Positions 26,312-35,421 of a DNA stretch of 64,000 nt are shown here, one piece after another; the stretch's first letter is position 1; every line of letters starts with the position of its first letter. Source of the DNA: Leadbetterella byssophila DSM 17132 (lineage in GTDB: Bacteria > Bacteroidota > Bacteroidia > Cytophagales > Spirosomataceae); assembly GCF_000166395.1 (NCBI RefSeq), contig NC_014655.1, positions 3,995,654-4,059,653 on the forward strand, in the 5' to 3' direction. Position numbers and translations under genes: made by a program. The notes beneath the pieces were generated by a model. The model was not told where the DNA came from and did no database searches. It saw only the letters and a list, made by a program, of their open reading frames with translations.

Positions 26312-28399
26312 ATGAAGAAGATTATTATATCCATTCTATTTATGACACAAACTCTTTGGGCGCAAGACAATCCCTTTTTGAAGCCCTATTTAACACCTTA
26401 TGAGGTTCCTCCATTTGATCAAATCAAGGTGGAGCATTATAAACCTGCTTTCCTGGAAGGAATGAAGATTCAGAAAGCTGAAATGGAGGCTATCGCAAAT
26501 TCTACGGCTAAACCTACCTTTGAGAATACCATTTTGGCTATGGAAAATTCGGGTGAATTACTTACAAAAGTTTCGACCGTATTCTCCAATTTGACCTCAG
26601 CCAATACCAACAAAGAGATGCAGGCCTTGTCTCAAGAATTAGCTCCTCTTCTGGCCAAGCATTCAGACGATATTAACTTGAATGAGAAATTATTCAAACG
26701 TGTAGAACAGGTCTGGAATCAGAAAGAAAATTTGAATGCTGAGCAAAAAAGGCTTTTGGAACTCAAATATAAAGCTTTTGTGCGTTCTGGAGCACGCCTT
26801 AGTGCAGCAGATAAAGAGAAGCTTCGTGAGCTGAATGGAAGGCTTTCCATGTTGGGAGTTAAGTTTGGTAACAATATTCTTACAGAAACCAATGCATTTG
26901 AACTAGTCCTAGAAAAACCGGAAGAACTAGCAGGTTTACCCGATGCCCTCATTGAAAGTGCTGCAACTTTAGCGAAGGCGAAAGGGAAAGAAGGGAAGTA
27001 TATTTTCACTCTGCAGAATGCCAGTGTAATGCCATTTCTACAATACTCCTCCAGAAGGGATTTGAGATTTAAGATTTGGAATGCTTACCAACTCAGAGCA
27101 AATAATGACAATGAAGCTGATAATAAGGAAAATGCACTTCAATTGGCCAATTTAAGGAATGAAAAAGCCCGTCTGCTTGGGTACGCAAACCACGCTGCCT
27201 ATAGTTTGGAGCAGACCATGGCTAAAACTCCTGAAAAGGTGTACGAGTTGTTGCAGCAATTATGGGCTCCGGCATTAAGTAACGCTAAAATTGAAGAGGC
27301 AGATATCCTAAAAATGATGGAATCTGAAGGAGTGGCAGGACCGGTGCAGCCGTACGACTGGAGGTATTACACAGAAAAGATCCGTAAGCAAAGATTTGAT
27401 TTAGATGAGCAGGAAATTAAACCCTACTTCTCTTTGGAAAATGTGCGTTCCGGAATTTTTGCTGTAACCGAAAAGCTGTACGGTTTAAAATTTGAAGCTT
27501 TAAATAATGTGCCAAAATACCATGAAGATGTTACCGTTTGGAAGGTGACAGAAAAGGATGGTACAGAAGTGGGCCTATTGTACATGGATATGCATCCACG
27601 GGCTAGCAAGAGGGGAGGGGCCTGGATGACATCTTATCGTCCACAAACTATGAAAGGGGGTAAAAGAATATCACCGGTGATATCTATAGTATGTAACTTT
27701 ACCCCGCCTACAGCAGATGCTCCTGCCTTGTTGACCTTCGACGAAGTTACAACCTTCTTCCATGAGTTTGGACATGCTTTACATGGTTTATTATCTAATG
27801 TAAATTATAAGAGCATGGCCGGTACTTCGGTTTCAAGGGACTTTGTAGAACTACCTTCACAGATCATGGAAAACTGGGCAGCTGAACCTGCAGTTTTGAA
27901 GATGTATGCACGTCACTACAAAACAGGGGAATTGATTCCTGATGAATTGATCAAGAAGTTAGAACAAAGTGCTACGTTTGACCAAGGTTTTGCCACTGTG
28001 GAATATTTGGCTGCTTCGTTACTTGACATGGATTATCATACTCAAGCAGGGGACATTGCTATTGATGTAAATGCATTTGAAAAGCAATCCATGCAGAAGA
28101 TAGGGCTTATTTCATCCATTATACCTAGATATAGGACTACCTATTTTCAACATATCTTCTCTGGAGGTTATTCTGCCGGATACTATAGTTATATCTGGTC
28201 AGGAGTATTGGATACAGATGCTTTTTCGGTGTTCAAAAGCACAGATCTTTTCCATCCTGAGAAGGCAAAATCCTTCCGCAAGAATATATTGGAGAAAGGA
28301 AATACAGAAGATCCTATGGAATTGTATAAGCGTTTTAGAGGTAGTGAGCCTAAAATTGATGCCTTATTGAAAAAGAGAGGTTTGATGCCTAGATCTTAA
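26312..28399 (+). CDS. M3 family zinc metallopeptidase (dipeptidyl carboxypeptidase type)
   Basis: A 695-residue M3 peptidase. A signal peptide (IIISILFMTQTLWAQD) puts it in the periplasm. The zinc site is HEFGHALH with the first histidine near residue 484, followed by the downstream ENWAAEP segment that supplies the third ligand region, and a C-terminal FSGGYSAGYYSYIWS substrate-binding loop. Length and layout match Dcp/oligopeptidase A. It cleaves peptides, probably removing C-terminal dipeptides. It is monocistronic. Confidence 0.93.
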   Translation: MKKIIISILFMTQTLWAQDNPFLKPYLTPYEVPPFDQIKVEHYKPAFLEGMKIQKAEMEAIANSTAKPTFENTILAMENSGELLTKVSTVFSNLTSANTNKEMQALSQELAPLLAKHSDDINLNEKLFKRVEQVWNQKENLNAEQKRLLELKYKAFVRSGARLSAADKEKLRELNGRLSMLGVKFGNNILTETNAFELVLEKPEELAGLPDALIESAATLAKAKGKEGKYIFTLQNASVMPFLQYSSRRDLRFKIWNAYQLRANNDNEADNKENALQLANLRNEKARLLGYANHAAYSLEQTMAKTPEKVYELLQQLWAPALSNAKIEEADILKMMESEGVAGPVQPYDWRYYTEKIRKQRFDLDEQEIKPYFSLENVRSGIFAVTEKLYGLKFEALNNVPKYHEDVTVWKVTEKDGTEVGLLYMDMHPRASKRGGAWMTSYRPQTMKGGKRISPVISIVCNFTPPTADAPALLTFDEVTTFFHEFGHALHGLLSNVNYKSMAGTSVSRDFVELPSQIMENWAAEPAVLKMYARHYKTGELIPDELIKKLEQSATFDQGFATVEYLAASLLDMDYHTQAGDIAIDVNAFEKQSMQKIGLISSIIPRYRTTYFQHIFSGGYSAGYYSYIWSGVLDTDAFSVFKSTDLFHPEKAKSFRKNILEKGNTEDPMELYKRFRGSEPKIDALLKKRGLMPRS

Positions 28400-28504
28400 T
28401 GAAAGGAATATCCTGTGAGTTAGGTGTATAAGTCTCTAATGGATTTATTCATTTAACTTGCAGGAATCTTAATTGACGGGTTAGATTAGATAAATTTATA
28501 GGAT

Positions 28505-28714
28505 ATGAATGTATTCTTGAGGAAATCCATCACATACTTGCTACTTTGTATATTAAGCTTGATAGCTATTGTAAGAGATGATTTTAGGTCTTTTTCCTGG
28601 CTAGAAATCGCTATTTCGGCTTTATTACTTTTAGTCCTTTTATTTGAATCTGCAAGGCAATTGAAAAAATACTTTAAGCTAAGAAGAAGATTAGATTTGT
28701 CAAAGATCAGGTGA
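28505..28714 (+). CDS. Small two-helix membrane protein
   Basis: A 69-residue protein with two hydrophobic segments (about 8-22 and 33-49) and a strongly basic tail (LKKYFKLRRRLDLSKIR). It resembles other orphan membrane proteins of the phylum; the function is unknown. It lies between the M3 peptidase gene and a bidirectional terminator. Confidence 0.55.
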   Translation: MNVFLRKSITYLLLCILSLIAIVRDDFRSFSWLEIAISALLLLVLLFESARQLKKYFKLRRRLDLSKIR

Positions 28715-28815
28715 TCCGTGTATAAGCCTTTTGTGTTATGCTTGTGGGGGCTACGGGAGAAACAACTTTTGTGTCTCTATAAATTTATAATGTGACGGCT
28801 GTTGAGGAGGTTAAA

Positions 28816-28850
28816 AAAAATGGCTGTAAGATACCCTTCCAGCCATTTTT
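28816..28850. terminator. Bidirectional rho-independent terminator
   Basis: AAAAATGGCTG (28816-28826) pairs with CAGCCATTTTT (28840-28850) over a 13-nt loop. It has A and T runs on both sides, between the plus-strand membrane gene and the minus-strand E2 gene. Confidence 0.75.
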
Positions 28851-28870
28851 CATAATATGTTTCTCCTGAT

Positions 28871-30073
28871 TTACAGGTTTTGTTCACTTTCCAGATAATC
28901 AGAAACCTCTTTGAGGAAAAGGCCTCCCAGAGATCCGTCTACCACACGGTGGTCATAGGAATGTGAGATAATCATCTTCTGTCTTATTCCAATAAAGTCT
29001 CCTTCCTCCGTCTCAATTACCGCTGGCATCTTACGAATAACTCCGAACGCCATGATGGCTACCTGAGGTTGAAGGATGATAGGGGTACCTGCCAGGTTTC
29101 CAAATCCGCCGATATTAGACATGGTGTAAGTTCCACCTACTAATTCCTCCGGTTTCAGTTGATTGTTTCTGGCACGAGTAGCCAAATCATTGACTTTGGA
29201 AGATAATTGGATTAAACTGTATTGGTCGGCGTGGTGAATAACCGGCACAATCAGGTTTCCGTTAGGTAAGGCAACTGCCATTCCTATGTTGATATCCTTT
29301 TTATAGATGATCTTGTCACCGTCAACCTGCGCATTTATCGCAGGGTATTTCTTGATAGCTGCGACAATAGCACGAATTAGAAGGGGTGTAAATGTTAAGT
29401 TTTCGTTGTACTTAATTTTGAACTCATCTTTAACTTTATTCCTCCAAGAAGATAGCTGAGTAACGTCAGTTTCTATAAATGAGGTGACATGAGGGGAAAT
29501 GCGCTTAGAATCTACCATTCTTTGGGCAATCATCTTGCGCATTCTGTCCATCTCCACGATTTGATCTTCCGATGAAGAGGTGAATTGAGGAGTGGTTATC
29601 TTTCTCGTCTTCACATAGGCGAGAATGTCATCTTTGGTTACTCTTTGATTTTGTCCGGTTCCCTGGATTTTTTCCAGTTCATCCATACTGATATTTTCTT
29701 CTTTAGCAATGCTAAGTACCAAAGGGGAATAGAATCTATTATCAGTAGATGGAGCTACTGCAGCTACGGTCTGTTGGATCTGAGTTTCTAATTCTAAAGC
29801 AGCAGCTTTATATGGTTCAGGTTTAGAAGCCCCTTCAACTTCTATTTCGCAAATGGGACTGCCTATTTTTGCAATATCTCCTTCCTGCACCAAGAATTTT
29901 GTGATCACTCCGGTATGTGAGGAGCCAATTTCTGTGTCAATTTTATCCGTGGCTACCTCAATGATCATGTCGTCAGTTTCTACCCTGTCGCCTTCTTTCA
30001 CTAACCACTTAAGTACGGTGCATTCAAAGATACTTTCGCCCATGTTAGGCATTAAAATCTCTATTTTTGCCAT
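28871..30073 (-). CDS. 2-oxo acid dehydrogenase dihydrolipoamide acyltransferase (E2)
   Basis: A 400-residue E2 subunit. Residues 1-75 form a lipoyl domain with the lipoylated lysine in EVATDKIDTEI; a peripheral-subunit-binding domain follows (about 112-150, RVTKDDILAYV); the catalytic domain ends with SHSYDHRVVDGSLGG, the HxxxDG active site. It transfers acyl groups from lipoamide to CoA. Whether the complex uses pyruvate, 2-oxoglutarate or branched-chain acids is not clear because E1 and E3 genes are not adjacent. It overlaps cinA by 13 bp. Confidence 0.9.
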   Translation of the reverse strand: MAKIEILMPNMGESIFECTVLKWLVKEGDRVETDDMIIEVATDKIDTEIGSSHTGVITKFLVQEGDIAKIGSPICEIEVEGASKPEPYKAAALELETQIQQTVAAVAPSTDNRFYSPLVLSIAKEENISMDELEKIQGTGQNQRVTKDDILAYVKTRKITTPQFTSSSEDQIVEMDRMRKMIAQRMVDSKRISPHVTSFIETDVTQLSSWRNKVKDEFKIKYNENLTFTPLLIRAIVAAIKKYPAINAQVDGDKIIYKKDINIGMAVALPNGNLIVPVIHHADQYSLIQLSSKVNDLATRARNNQLKPEELVGGTYTMSNIGGFGNLAGTPIILQPQVAIMAFGVIRKMPAVIETEEGDFIGIRQKMIISHSYDHRVVDGSLGGLFLKEVSDYLESEQNL

Positions 30074-31305
30074 ATTCCCCTTAATTGAAGTCGTAATAAA
30101 TTCAAAGCTGCCTTTGTGGTGTATTCAATGTTTCCTAATCGGTCTCTGTTCAGGTTCAGCTTTTTTGTAATGGTCTCATTGCCGTTAGTTACGGCCATCC
30201 AAATGGTGCCTACCGGTTTCCCGGGTGTGCCTCCTCCGGGACCAGCAATTCCGGAAGTAGCTATGGCATAAGTGGATCCGGTCAAGCGCTGTACACCCAG
30301 TGCCATTTCTGTAACCGTTTCTTCACTGACCGCCCCAAAATTACTTAAAGTTTCTGACTTAACCTTTAAAATATCCAATTTAACTGAGTTAGCATAGCTT
30401 ACTACAGATCCTAAAAAATAAGAAGAACTACCTGCCACTTTAGTGATTTGGTGGGCTATATTACCTCCCGTGCAACTTTCAGCTGTAGATAAGGTGGCAT
30501 TCTGATTTAATAAAAGTTCTCCAATGCTTTTTTCTATTGTAACATCTTCTTTTGCGTATACAAAGTCATCTATAATTGGAATAATCTCCTCAAACTTCTT
30601 CTGCAATTCTTCTACTGTATGCCCGCCAAAGGAACTTAATCTCAATTTGACTTCTGCAAGGTCAGGAAGGTAGGCCAGTTTCATCTCTTCTGGGAGTGAT
30701 TCCTCCCAATGTGCAATTTTTTCTGCGAGGAAAGATTCTCCAATTCCTGCCGTTTTTAAGTAGGCATGTGCCAGCATAGGAGGTTTGAGTCTTTCTTTTA
30801 CTTTAGGTATTACCTCTTCTGACATGAGGTACTTCATCTCCACTGGTACGCCCGGAAGGGATACAATTATACGGTTTTCATGATTAAACCACATGCCTGG
30901 AGCAGTGCCGGCTGCGTTGTGCAGATATTCACATTTGCTAGGTATGGCTGCTTGTAGTCTATTGATCTCGGTAAATGGTAAGCCTCTTGATTCAAACAGT
31001 TCTCTCACATGCGCTTCCGCAACGGGATGAATTTTTAGCTCATCTTCTGTGAATTCACAAAGAGTAGTCTTGGTCACATCGTCTTTCGTGGGCCCTAAGC
31101 CGCCAGTGATCAACTGAATATCGGAGTCGGAATGTTGTACAGCTTCTAATATGGCTTCTCGCGTATCAGATATAGAAATGATTTTAGTAACCTTTATACC
31201 AAGTTCGGATAGTCTTGCAGCCATCCATTGGGAATTCGTATCCAGGATATGACCATACAAAATTTCATCACCTATAGTAATAATCTCCGCTCTTATAATT
31301 CGCAT
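30061..31305 (-). CDS. cinA: CinA family nicotinamide mononucleotide deamidase / competence-damage protein
   Basis: A 414-residue two-domain CinA. The N-terminal part (about 1-170) is a MoCF-like domain (GDEILYGHILDTNSQW, TGGLGPTKDD); the C-terminal part (about 255-414) is the NMN deamidase domain (LSTAESCTGGNIAHQ, TSGIAGPGGGTPGKPVGTIW). Such proteins recycle NMN and hydrolyse ADP-ribose. It overlaps the E2 gene by 13 bp, so the two are probably co-transcribed, cinA first. A possible -7 box (TACCTTTA on the minus strand) lies at 31322-31329. Confidence 0.92.
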   Translation of the reverse strand: MRIIRAEIITIGDEILYGHILDTNSQWMAARLSELGIKVTKIISISDTREAILEAVQHSDSDIQLITGGLGPTKDDVTKTTLCEFTEDELKIHPVAEAHVRELFESRGLPFTEINRLQAAIPSKCEYLHNAAGTAPGMWFNHENRIIVSLPGVPVEMKYLMSEEVIPKVKERLKPPMLAHAYLKTAGIGESFLAEKIAHWEESLPEEMKLAYLPDLAEVKLRLSSFGGHTVEELQKKFEEIIPIIDDFVYAKEDVTIEKSIGELLLNQNATLSTAESCTGGNIAHQITKVAGSSSYFLGSVVSYANSVKLDILKVKSETLSNFGAVSEETVTEMALGVQRLTGSTYAIATSGIAGPGGGTPGKPVGTIWMAVTNGNETITKKLNLNRDRLGNIEYTTKAALNLLRLQLRGIWQK

Positions 31306-31467
31306 TTCAGTGAAATAATGATAAAGGTAGAATTTTTTCAGTAAACCTCCTATGGTAAGAAGTGGGACTTATCAGCATATTATAAAACTCCGTTTTTATG
31401 TGATTGAATTTCAATTGCTTTTACTATTTTAATAACTTTCGGATAAGATTTTCGTTACAAAAAAACC

Positions 31468-31475
31468 TACTTTTG
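31468..31475 (+). promoter_or_regulatory. Putative -7 element for the DUF4197-gldC unit
   Basis: TACTTTTG matches TAnnTTTG exactly, 31 bp before the ATG at 31507. A -33 element was not clear. Confidence 0.4.
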
Positions 31476-31506
31476 CGTCTAAAACTAGAAACAGTAAATC
31501 ATAATC

Positions 31507-32226
31507 ATGTTAAAAAAACTTATAGTTGTGCCTTTTTTGGCTTTGGCATTAGTATCCTGCGGACAAAACGTTAATCTGGGAAGTGTATTAGGAACGGTAT
31601 TGAATAATGCACCGCTTACAGAAGGAGAAGTAGCCAATGGACTAAAAGAAGCCTTAGTTCAAGGCATCACTAATGGAGCGAAGCAAGCTTCGGCAGTAGA
31701 TGGATATTTAGGCAATTCTTTGATCAGAATTCCTTTCCCACCAGAGGTTCAAAAGGTAGAATCTACCCTTAGAAACTTAGGCTTAGGAGGTGAAGTGGAT
31801 AAGTTTGTTACTGCCTTAAACAGAGGTGCTGAAACTGCGGCAAAAGAAGCTGCTCCTATTTTTGTTTCTGCTATCAAGCAACTTACCATCACTGATGCTT
31901 TTAATATCTTAAGGGGAGAAAAAGATGCAGCTACGCAGTTTCTGAAAAGAGTAACTACTGCTCAATTGACTCAAGCTTTTGCTCCTCATGTACAAAAGGC
32001 TTTGGATGCAACTCAGGCCACTAGATACTATTCTGATATTGCGAATACGTATAACAAAGTGCCATTTGTGACAAAAATTAATCCGGATTTGCAAGCTTAT
32101 GCAACTCAAAAGGCCATAGATGGGTTATTTATATTAGTTGCTCAGGAGGAAGAGAAAATTCGTGAAAATCCAATGGCCAGAACCACTGATCTCCTGAAGA
32201 GGGTATTTGGCAGTGTTAATAATTAA
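31507..32226 (+). CDS. DUF4197 domain lipoprotein
   Basis: A 239-residue protein with a lipoprotein signal (FLALALVSCGQ, cysteine near residue 18) and a helical body with GLKEALVQGITNGAKQAS and GFxxIPFPPEVQKVES-like elements typical of DUF4197. The family is periplasmic or outer-membrane bound and uncharacterised. It is followed by gldC after 2 bp, so the two are co-transcribed, hinting at a link to gliding or envelope assembly. Confidence 0.85.
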   Translation: MLKKLIVVPFLALALVSCGQNVNLGSVLGTVLNNAPLTEGEVANGLKEALVQGITNGAKQASAVDGYLGNSLIRIPFPPEVQKVESTLRNLGLGGEVDKFVTALNRGAETAAKEAAPIFVSAIKQLTITDAFNILRGEKDAATQFLKRVTTAQLTQAFAPHVQKALDATQATRYYSDIANTYNKVPFVTKINPDLQAYATQKAIDGLFILVAQEEEKIRENPMARTTDLLKRVFGSVNN

Positions 32227-32228
32227 GC

Positions 32229-32636
32229 ATGAAATCAGAAATTAATTTTCAAATCCAATTAGACAAAGACAGAATTCCGGAGAAGATCTTTTGGGACGCT
32301 ACTGAAAACCCAAATGAAGGCATTAACGAAACAAAAGCCATCTCCATTAACGTTTGGGATCATTACCACAAAGGTTTGTTAGGAATTAATCTTTGGACAA
32401 AAGATATGCCGGTAGATGAGATGAATCACTTTTTAGTGGACATCATCGGGAATATGGCTCAAATGGTAAAGGATTCTACTCAGGATCCAAAGATTGTAGC
32501 TATTCTGGAAGAAGCCGGAAGAGAAATTACGAAACACGTTAATGAACTGGCAAAGCAGCAGGAGCAGCCTCAAGCTGGTACAACTGACAGTTTAGATGCT
32601 TTGTTAGAGCAAACTCGTGCAAAAATCAAGAAATGA
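32229..32636 (+). CDS. gldC: Gliding motility protein GldC
   Basis: A 135-residue GldC-like protein, recognised by MKSEINFQIQLDKDRIPEKI, WDATENPNEG and the KAISINVWD strand. It has no signal peptide. In Flavobacterium GldC supports gliding but is less essential than the core Gld proteins. The last 25 residues are a hydrophilic tail rich in Q and K. A hairpin that includes its stop codon closes the unit. Confidence 0.88.
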   Translation: MKSEINFQIQLDKDRIPEKIFWDATENPNEGINETKAISINVWDHYHKGLLGINLWTKDMPVDEMNHFLVDIIGNMAQMVKDSTQDPKIVAILEEAGREITKHVNELAKQQEQPQAGTTDSLDALLEQTRAKIKK

Positions 32637-32658
32637 AACTCCTAAGGGGTTTCATTTC
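32630..32658. terminator. Shared terminator hairpin over two stop codons
   Basis: GAAATGAAACTCC (32630-32642) pairs with GGGGTTTCATTTC (32646-32658), one G-T pair, loop TAA. T-run on the plus side. It covers the stop codons of gldC and of the convergent subtilase. Confidence 0.7.
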
Positions 32659-34225
32659 TTTTTAACCATTTGGCTGTAAACCATTTGCCTTCATATTGGA
32701 ATCTAAGCAAATGTAATCCTTCGTTTAGCTCCTTAAACGATTTGCCTCCCGGGGTATCCTTCCTAATCTGTCTGCCATTTTCGTCCAGAATCCATATTTC
32801 TGTATTGTTCGGGAGTAAACTTTCTCCAACTCTGATATTGAAATCTCCGCCATTAGGTTGAGGGAAGATAGTAACCTTATCGGTCATGGCTTCGTTTCCT
32901 AATGCTGACCAATTACCGTAAATGTAACGTACCGCTCTAGTATAGCTAGGTATTCCATAGCCGTATTGAGGGGTAGGATTTGGGAATCTGTCTGCAGAGT
33001 GTATCAAAGCCTCTCTCAGTTGTAAGGCGGTGAGATGGGGGAATTGTTGTTTAAGGCTCGCTAAGAAACCGGTGATCAAAGGTGCGGCGTACGAGGTGCC
33101 ATTGCCTGCCCTCAGTTGAGTGCCGCTGTTGCTATAAACAGTACCCACACCCATGGCACAGACATCCGGCTTAACCCTTCCGTCTGGACTGGGTCCAATA
33201 GAACTAAATGAAGCGAGGGTTCTTTGAGCATTTACTGCTCCTACGGCTATGGCATATTCTGCGTCTGCAGGGGAACTTATATATTTCCAGGAGCTATTTC
33301 CTTCATTTCCGGCTGCAACTACCACCAGTATGCCCACTTTACTGGCATAATCTGCGGCTCTGGCAATGATGCTGGTTTGCCCGTCCATATCTTGATAAGT
33401 GTAATCCTGATTAGGATCTGTAAACTGTGAATAACCCAGTGAAGTATTAAAGATATCTGCCCCTAAGGAGTCTGCATGTTCTGCGGCAAGTAACCAATAG
33501 ACCTCTTCTATCTTAGATTCGTTTACAGCTATGACATCTTCCGTGGTATATAAAGCTAAATCCACTGCTGGAGCGGGCCCAGAGAAAACTTGGCCTAACT
33601 TTCCTGCTATGATGCTGAGTACATTAGTGCCATGGGTATCATCCCTATCCACCTCAGAGGTTTTGTGAACGTAATTATAAGTATGGATGATGTCTAGATG
33701 CTCGAAGACTTTAGCGGATTTCAACCCTATAAAACCTCCATCCATCACGGCAACAAGTACTCCTTTTCCGTTAAAACCGGCATTTAGCATGGTGTCAGCC
33801 CCCAACATTTTCAGTTGGTCAAGTTCAGGAATCACATCTAACTCTTGCCTAAATTTAGATCGAATCCTAGCATATTTTCCCAAGGATGTATCACCTCTGA
33901 TATCTCCTTTGCCTTCCATTCCTTTAACAAATGAGAAGTTTAAGGCTTGTTTTAATTGGTCAGGATTGCAATGGATCAGGGCGGCGTTAAGCCACTTAGA
34001 AACTCCTTCAATTTGAATACCAAGATTTTTCAGGGCATTGAGATAATCAATGTTTACCGGATAATCTTTATCAGTGATAGAAATTCCCTGTTTTGACCTT
34101 CTTTCTAAAGCACGGTCGGATAGATAGACCTTTTGATCTTGCTTATCCTTGAAATAAATAAAATACTTGCCCTGCGCCAGAAGTTGCAGAGGGAGAATGA
34201 GATAGAATAGTAAAAGTTTACGCAT
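32642..34225 (-). CDS. S8 family serine peptidase (subtilase) with C-terminal sorting-like domain
   Basis: A 527-residue exported subtilase. A signal peptide (LLLFYLILPLQLLAQG) is followed by an N-terminal pro-region, then the catalytic residues: aspartate in VAVMDGG (near residue 161), histidine in DDTHGTNV and serine in GNGTSYAAP (near 376). The last 75 residues (VTIFPQPNGGDFNI, LHLLRFQYEGKW) resemble a type IX secretion sorting domain, so secretion through T9SS is likely though inferred. It is monocistronic. Confidence 0.9.
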   Translation of the reverse strand: MRKLLLFYLILPLQLLAQGKYFIYFKDKQDQKVYLSDRALERRSKQGISITDKDYPVNIDYLNALKNLGIQIEGVSKWLNAALIHCNPDQLKQALNFSFVKGMEGKGDIRGDTSLGKYARIRSKFRQELDVIPELDQLKMLGADTMLNAGFNGKGVLVAVMDGGFIGLKSAKVFEHLDIIHTYNYVHKTSEVDRDDTHGTNVLSIIAGKLGQVFSGPAPAVDLALYTTEDVIAVNESKIEEVYWLLAAEHADSLGADIFNTSLGYSQFTDPNQDYTYQDMDGQTSIIARAADYASKVGILVVVAAGNEGNSSWKYISSPADAEYAIAVGAVNAQRTLASFSSIGPSPDGRVKPDVCAMGVGTVYSNSGTQLRAGNGTSYAAPLITGFLASLKQQFPHLTALQLREALIHSADRFPNPTPQYGYGIPSYTRAVRYIYGNWSALGNEAMTDKVTIFPQPNGGDFNIRVGESLLPNNTEIWILDENGRQIRKDTPGGKSFKELNEGLHLLRFQYEGKWFTAKWLKRNETP

Positions 34226-34246
34226 GGAGGTATAGTAGTATTATAC

Positions 34247-34254
34247 CAAAAATA
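34247..34254 (-). promoter_or_regulatory. Putative -7 element for subtilase gene
   Basis: The minus strand reads TATTTTTG (TAnnTTTG), 22 bp before the ATG at 34225. Confidence 0.4.
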
Positions 34255-34269
34255 CGTAAAAAATCCAAC

Positions 34270-34404
34270 TTAGAAATTGAATTTAAAGATTCCAAGTAAG
34301 ATTAGAGCGAAAAGAATCAAGAAATTAAGGATCTTGAACCAGTTATACTCCCACAGTGGAGTGGTGGTCTTAGCCTTGTGATAGTTTAATTGCACGTTTT
34401 TCAT
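34270..34404 (-). CDS. Small 44-residue membrane protein
   Basis: An ATG at 34402-34404 opens a 44-codon frame ending TAA at 34270-34272. The protein starts MKNVQLNYHKAKTTTPLWEY and ends in one hydrophobic helix of about 20 residues (LNFLILFALILLGIF). It is short enough to be missed by length-filtered gene finding. The charge layout (polar N-terminus, single helix, short tail) is protein-like. Function is unknown; it lies just upstream of the subtilase gene. Confidence 0.5.
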   Translation of the reverse strand: MKNVQLNYHKAKTTTPLWEYNWFKILNFLILFALILLGIFKFNF

Positions 34405-34533
34405 TTTAGGAAATGGTATATCCCCGGTTGAGAGGGTACTGTTATTTTATAAAGAACTAGCAGGAAAAAGCACTTTGCTGTTAATTCGGGAATAATATTA
34501 AAGAATCTGGTAATCAATTACAAGAGTAAAGCG

Positions 34534-34541
34534 TAATTTTG
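34534..34541 (+). promoter_or_regulatory. Putative -7 element for hisGD
   Basis: TAATTTTG matches TAnnTTTG exactly, 19 bp before the hisG ATG. No attenuator or leader peptide is visible in the short leader. Confidence 0.45.
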
Positions 34542-34560
34542 TGGGAATTTTGGCTCATAC

Positions 34561-35421
34561 ATGAAAAATTATCTAAAAATTGCCGTCCAAAAGTCTGGAA
34601 GGCTAAGTGAAGATTCACTTAACTTGTTTAAAGAGTGTGGGATAAAAGTGGAAATGGGGAAAGGGCGGCTACGTACGGTTTCTTCAAATTTTCCGGCTGA
34701 ATTTCTTTTCTTAAGAGATGATGATATCCCTGGTTATGTGGAAGATGGTGTAGCAGATTTAGGAATTGTAGGAGAAAACGTATTAGTGGAGTCAGCAAAG
34801 CAAGTAGAGGTAGTTAAGACTCTGGGGTTTTCTAAATGTAGATTATCTATTGCTGTGCCAAAGGAGACCAGTTTTTCTCTACCTGAAGACCTACACGGTA
34901 AGAGAATCGCTACTTCTTATCCTCGGATTCTTTCAGAATACCTGCAGAAAAATCACATACATGCACATATCCATGAGATCAGCGGCTCTGTTGAGATTGC
35001 ACCATCCATAGGATTGGCAGATGCTATCTGTGATATAGTAAGTTCGGGAAGTACCTTACTGAGCAATGGTTTAAAAGAGCTGGATAGTATTTTTAGATCA
35101 GAAGCAGTGATGGTGGCACACTCCGGACTTGCAGAGGAGAAGAAAGCCATTTTGGAGCGCTTACTTTTCCGTATCTCATCTGTTCAAACAGCTAAAGATC
35201 ATAAGTATGTTCTTTTAAATGCCCCAAATGAGAAATTGGACGAAATCACAGGGATTTTATCCGGAATGAAAAGTCCAACGGTTATGCCTTTGGCCATACC
35301 GGGCTGGAGTTCAGTTCACTCCGTATTAAAGGAAAATGATTTTTGGGAGAAGATTGAATCATTAAAAGAAGCCGGAGCTCAAGGTATCTTAGTGATTCCA
35401 ATAGAAAAAATGGTGGTATAA
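34561..35421 (+). CDS. hisG: ATP phosphoribosyltransferase (long form)
   Basis: A 286-residue HisG, first enzyme of histidine synthesis, joining ATP and PRPP. The N-terminus (LKIAVQKSGRLSEDSLNLF), DLGIVGENVLVE and the PRPP loop DIVSSGSTLLSNGL are clear. The length and a C-terminal domain (about 215-286) show the long form, which carries the histidine-feedback domain and needs no HisZ. The stop overlaps the hisD ATG by one base (TAATG), so the two are coupled. The remaining his genes are not in this window downstream of hisD. Confidence 0.95.
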   Translation: MKNYLKIAVQKSGRLSEDSLNLFKECGIKVEMGKGRLRTVSSNFPAEFLFLRDDDIPGYVEDGVADLGIVGENVLVESAKQVEVVKTLGFSKCRLSIAVPKETSFSLPEDLHGKRIATSYPRILSEYLQKNHIHAHIHEISGSVEIAPSIGLADAICDIVSSGSTLLSNGLKELDSIFRSEAVMVAHSGLAEEKKAILERLLFRISSVQTAKDHKYVLLNAPNEKLDEITGILSGMKSPTVMPLAIPGWSSVHSVLKENDFWEKIESLKEAGAQGILVIPIEKMVV

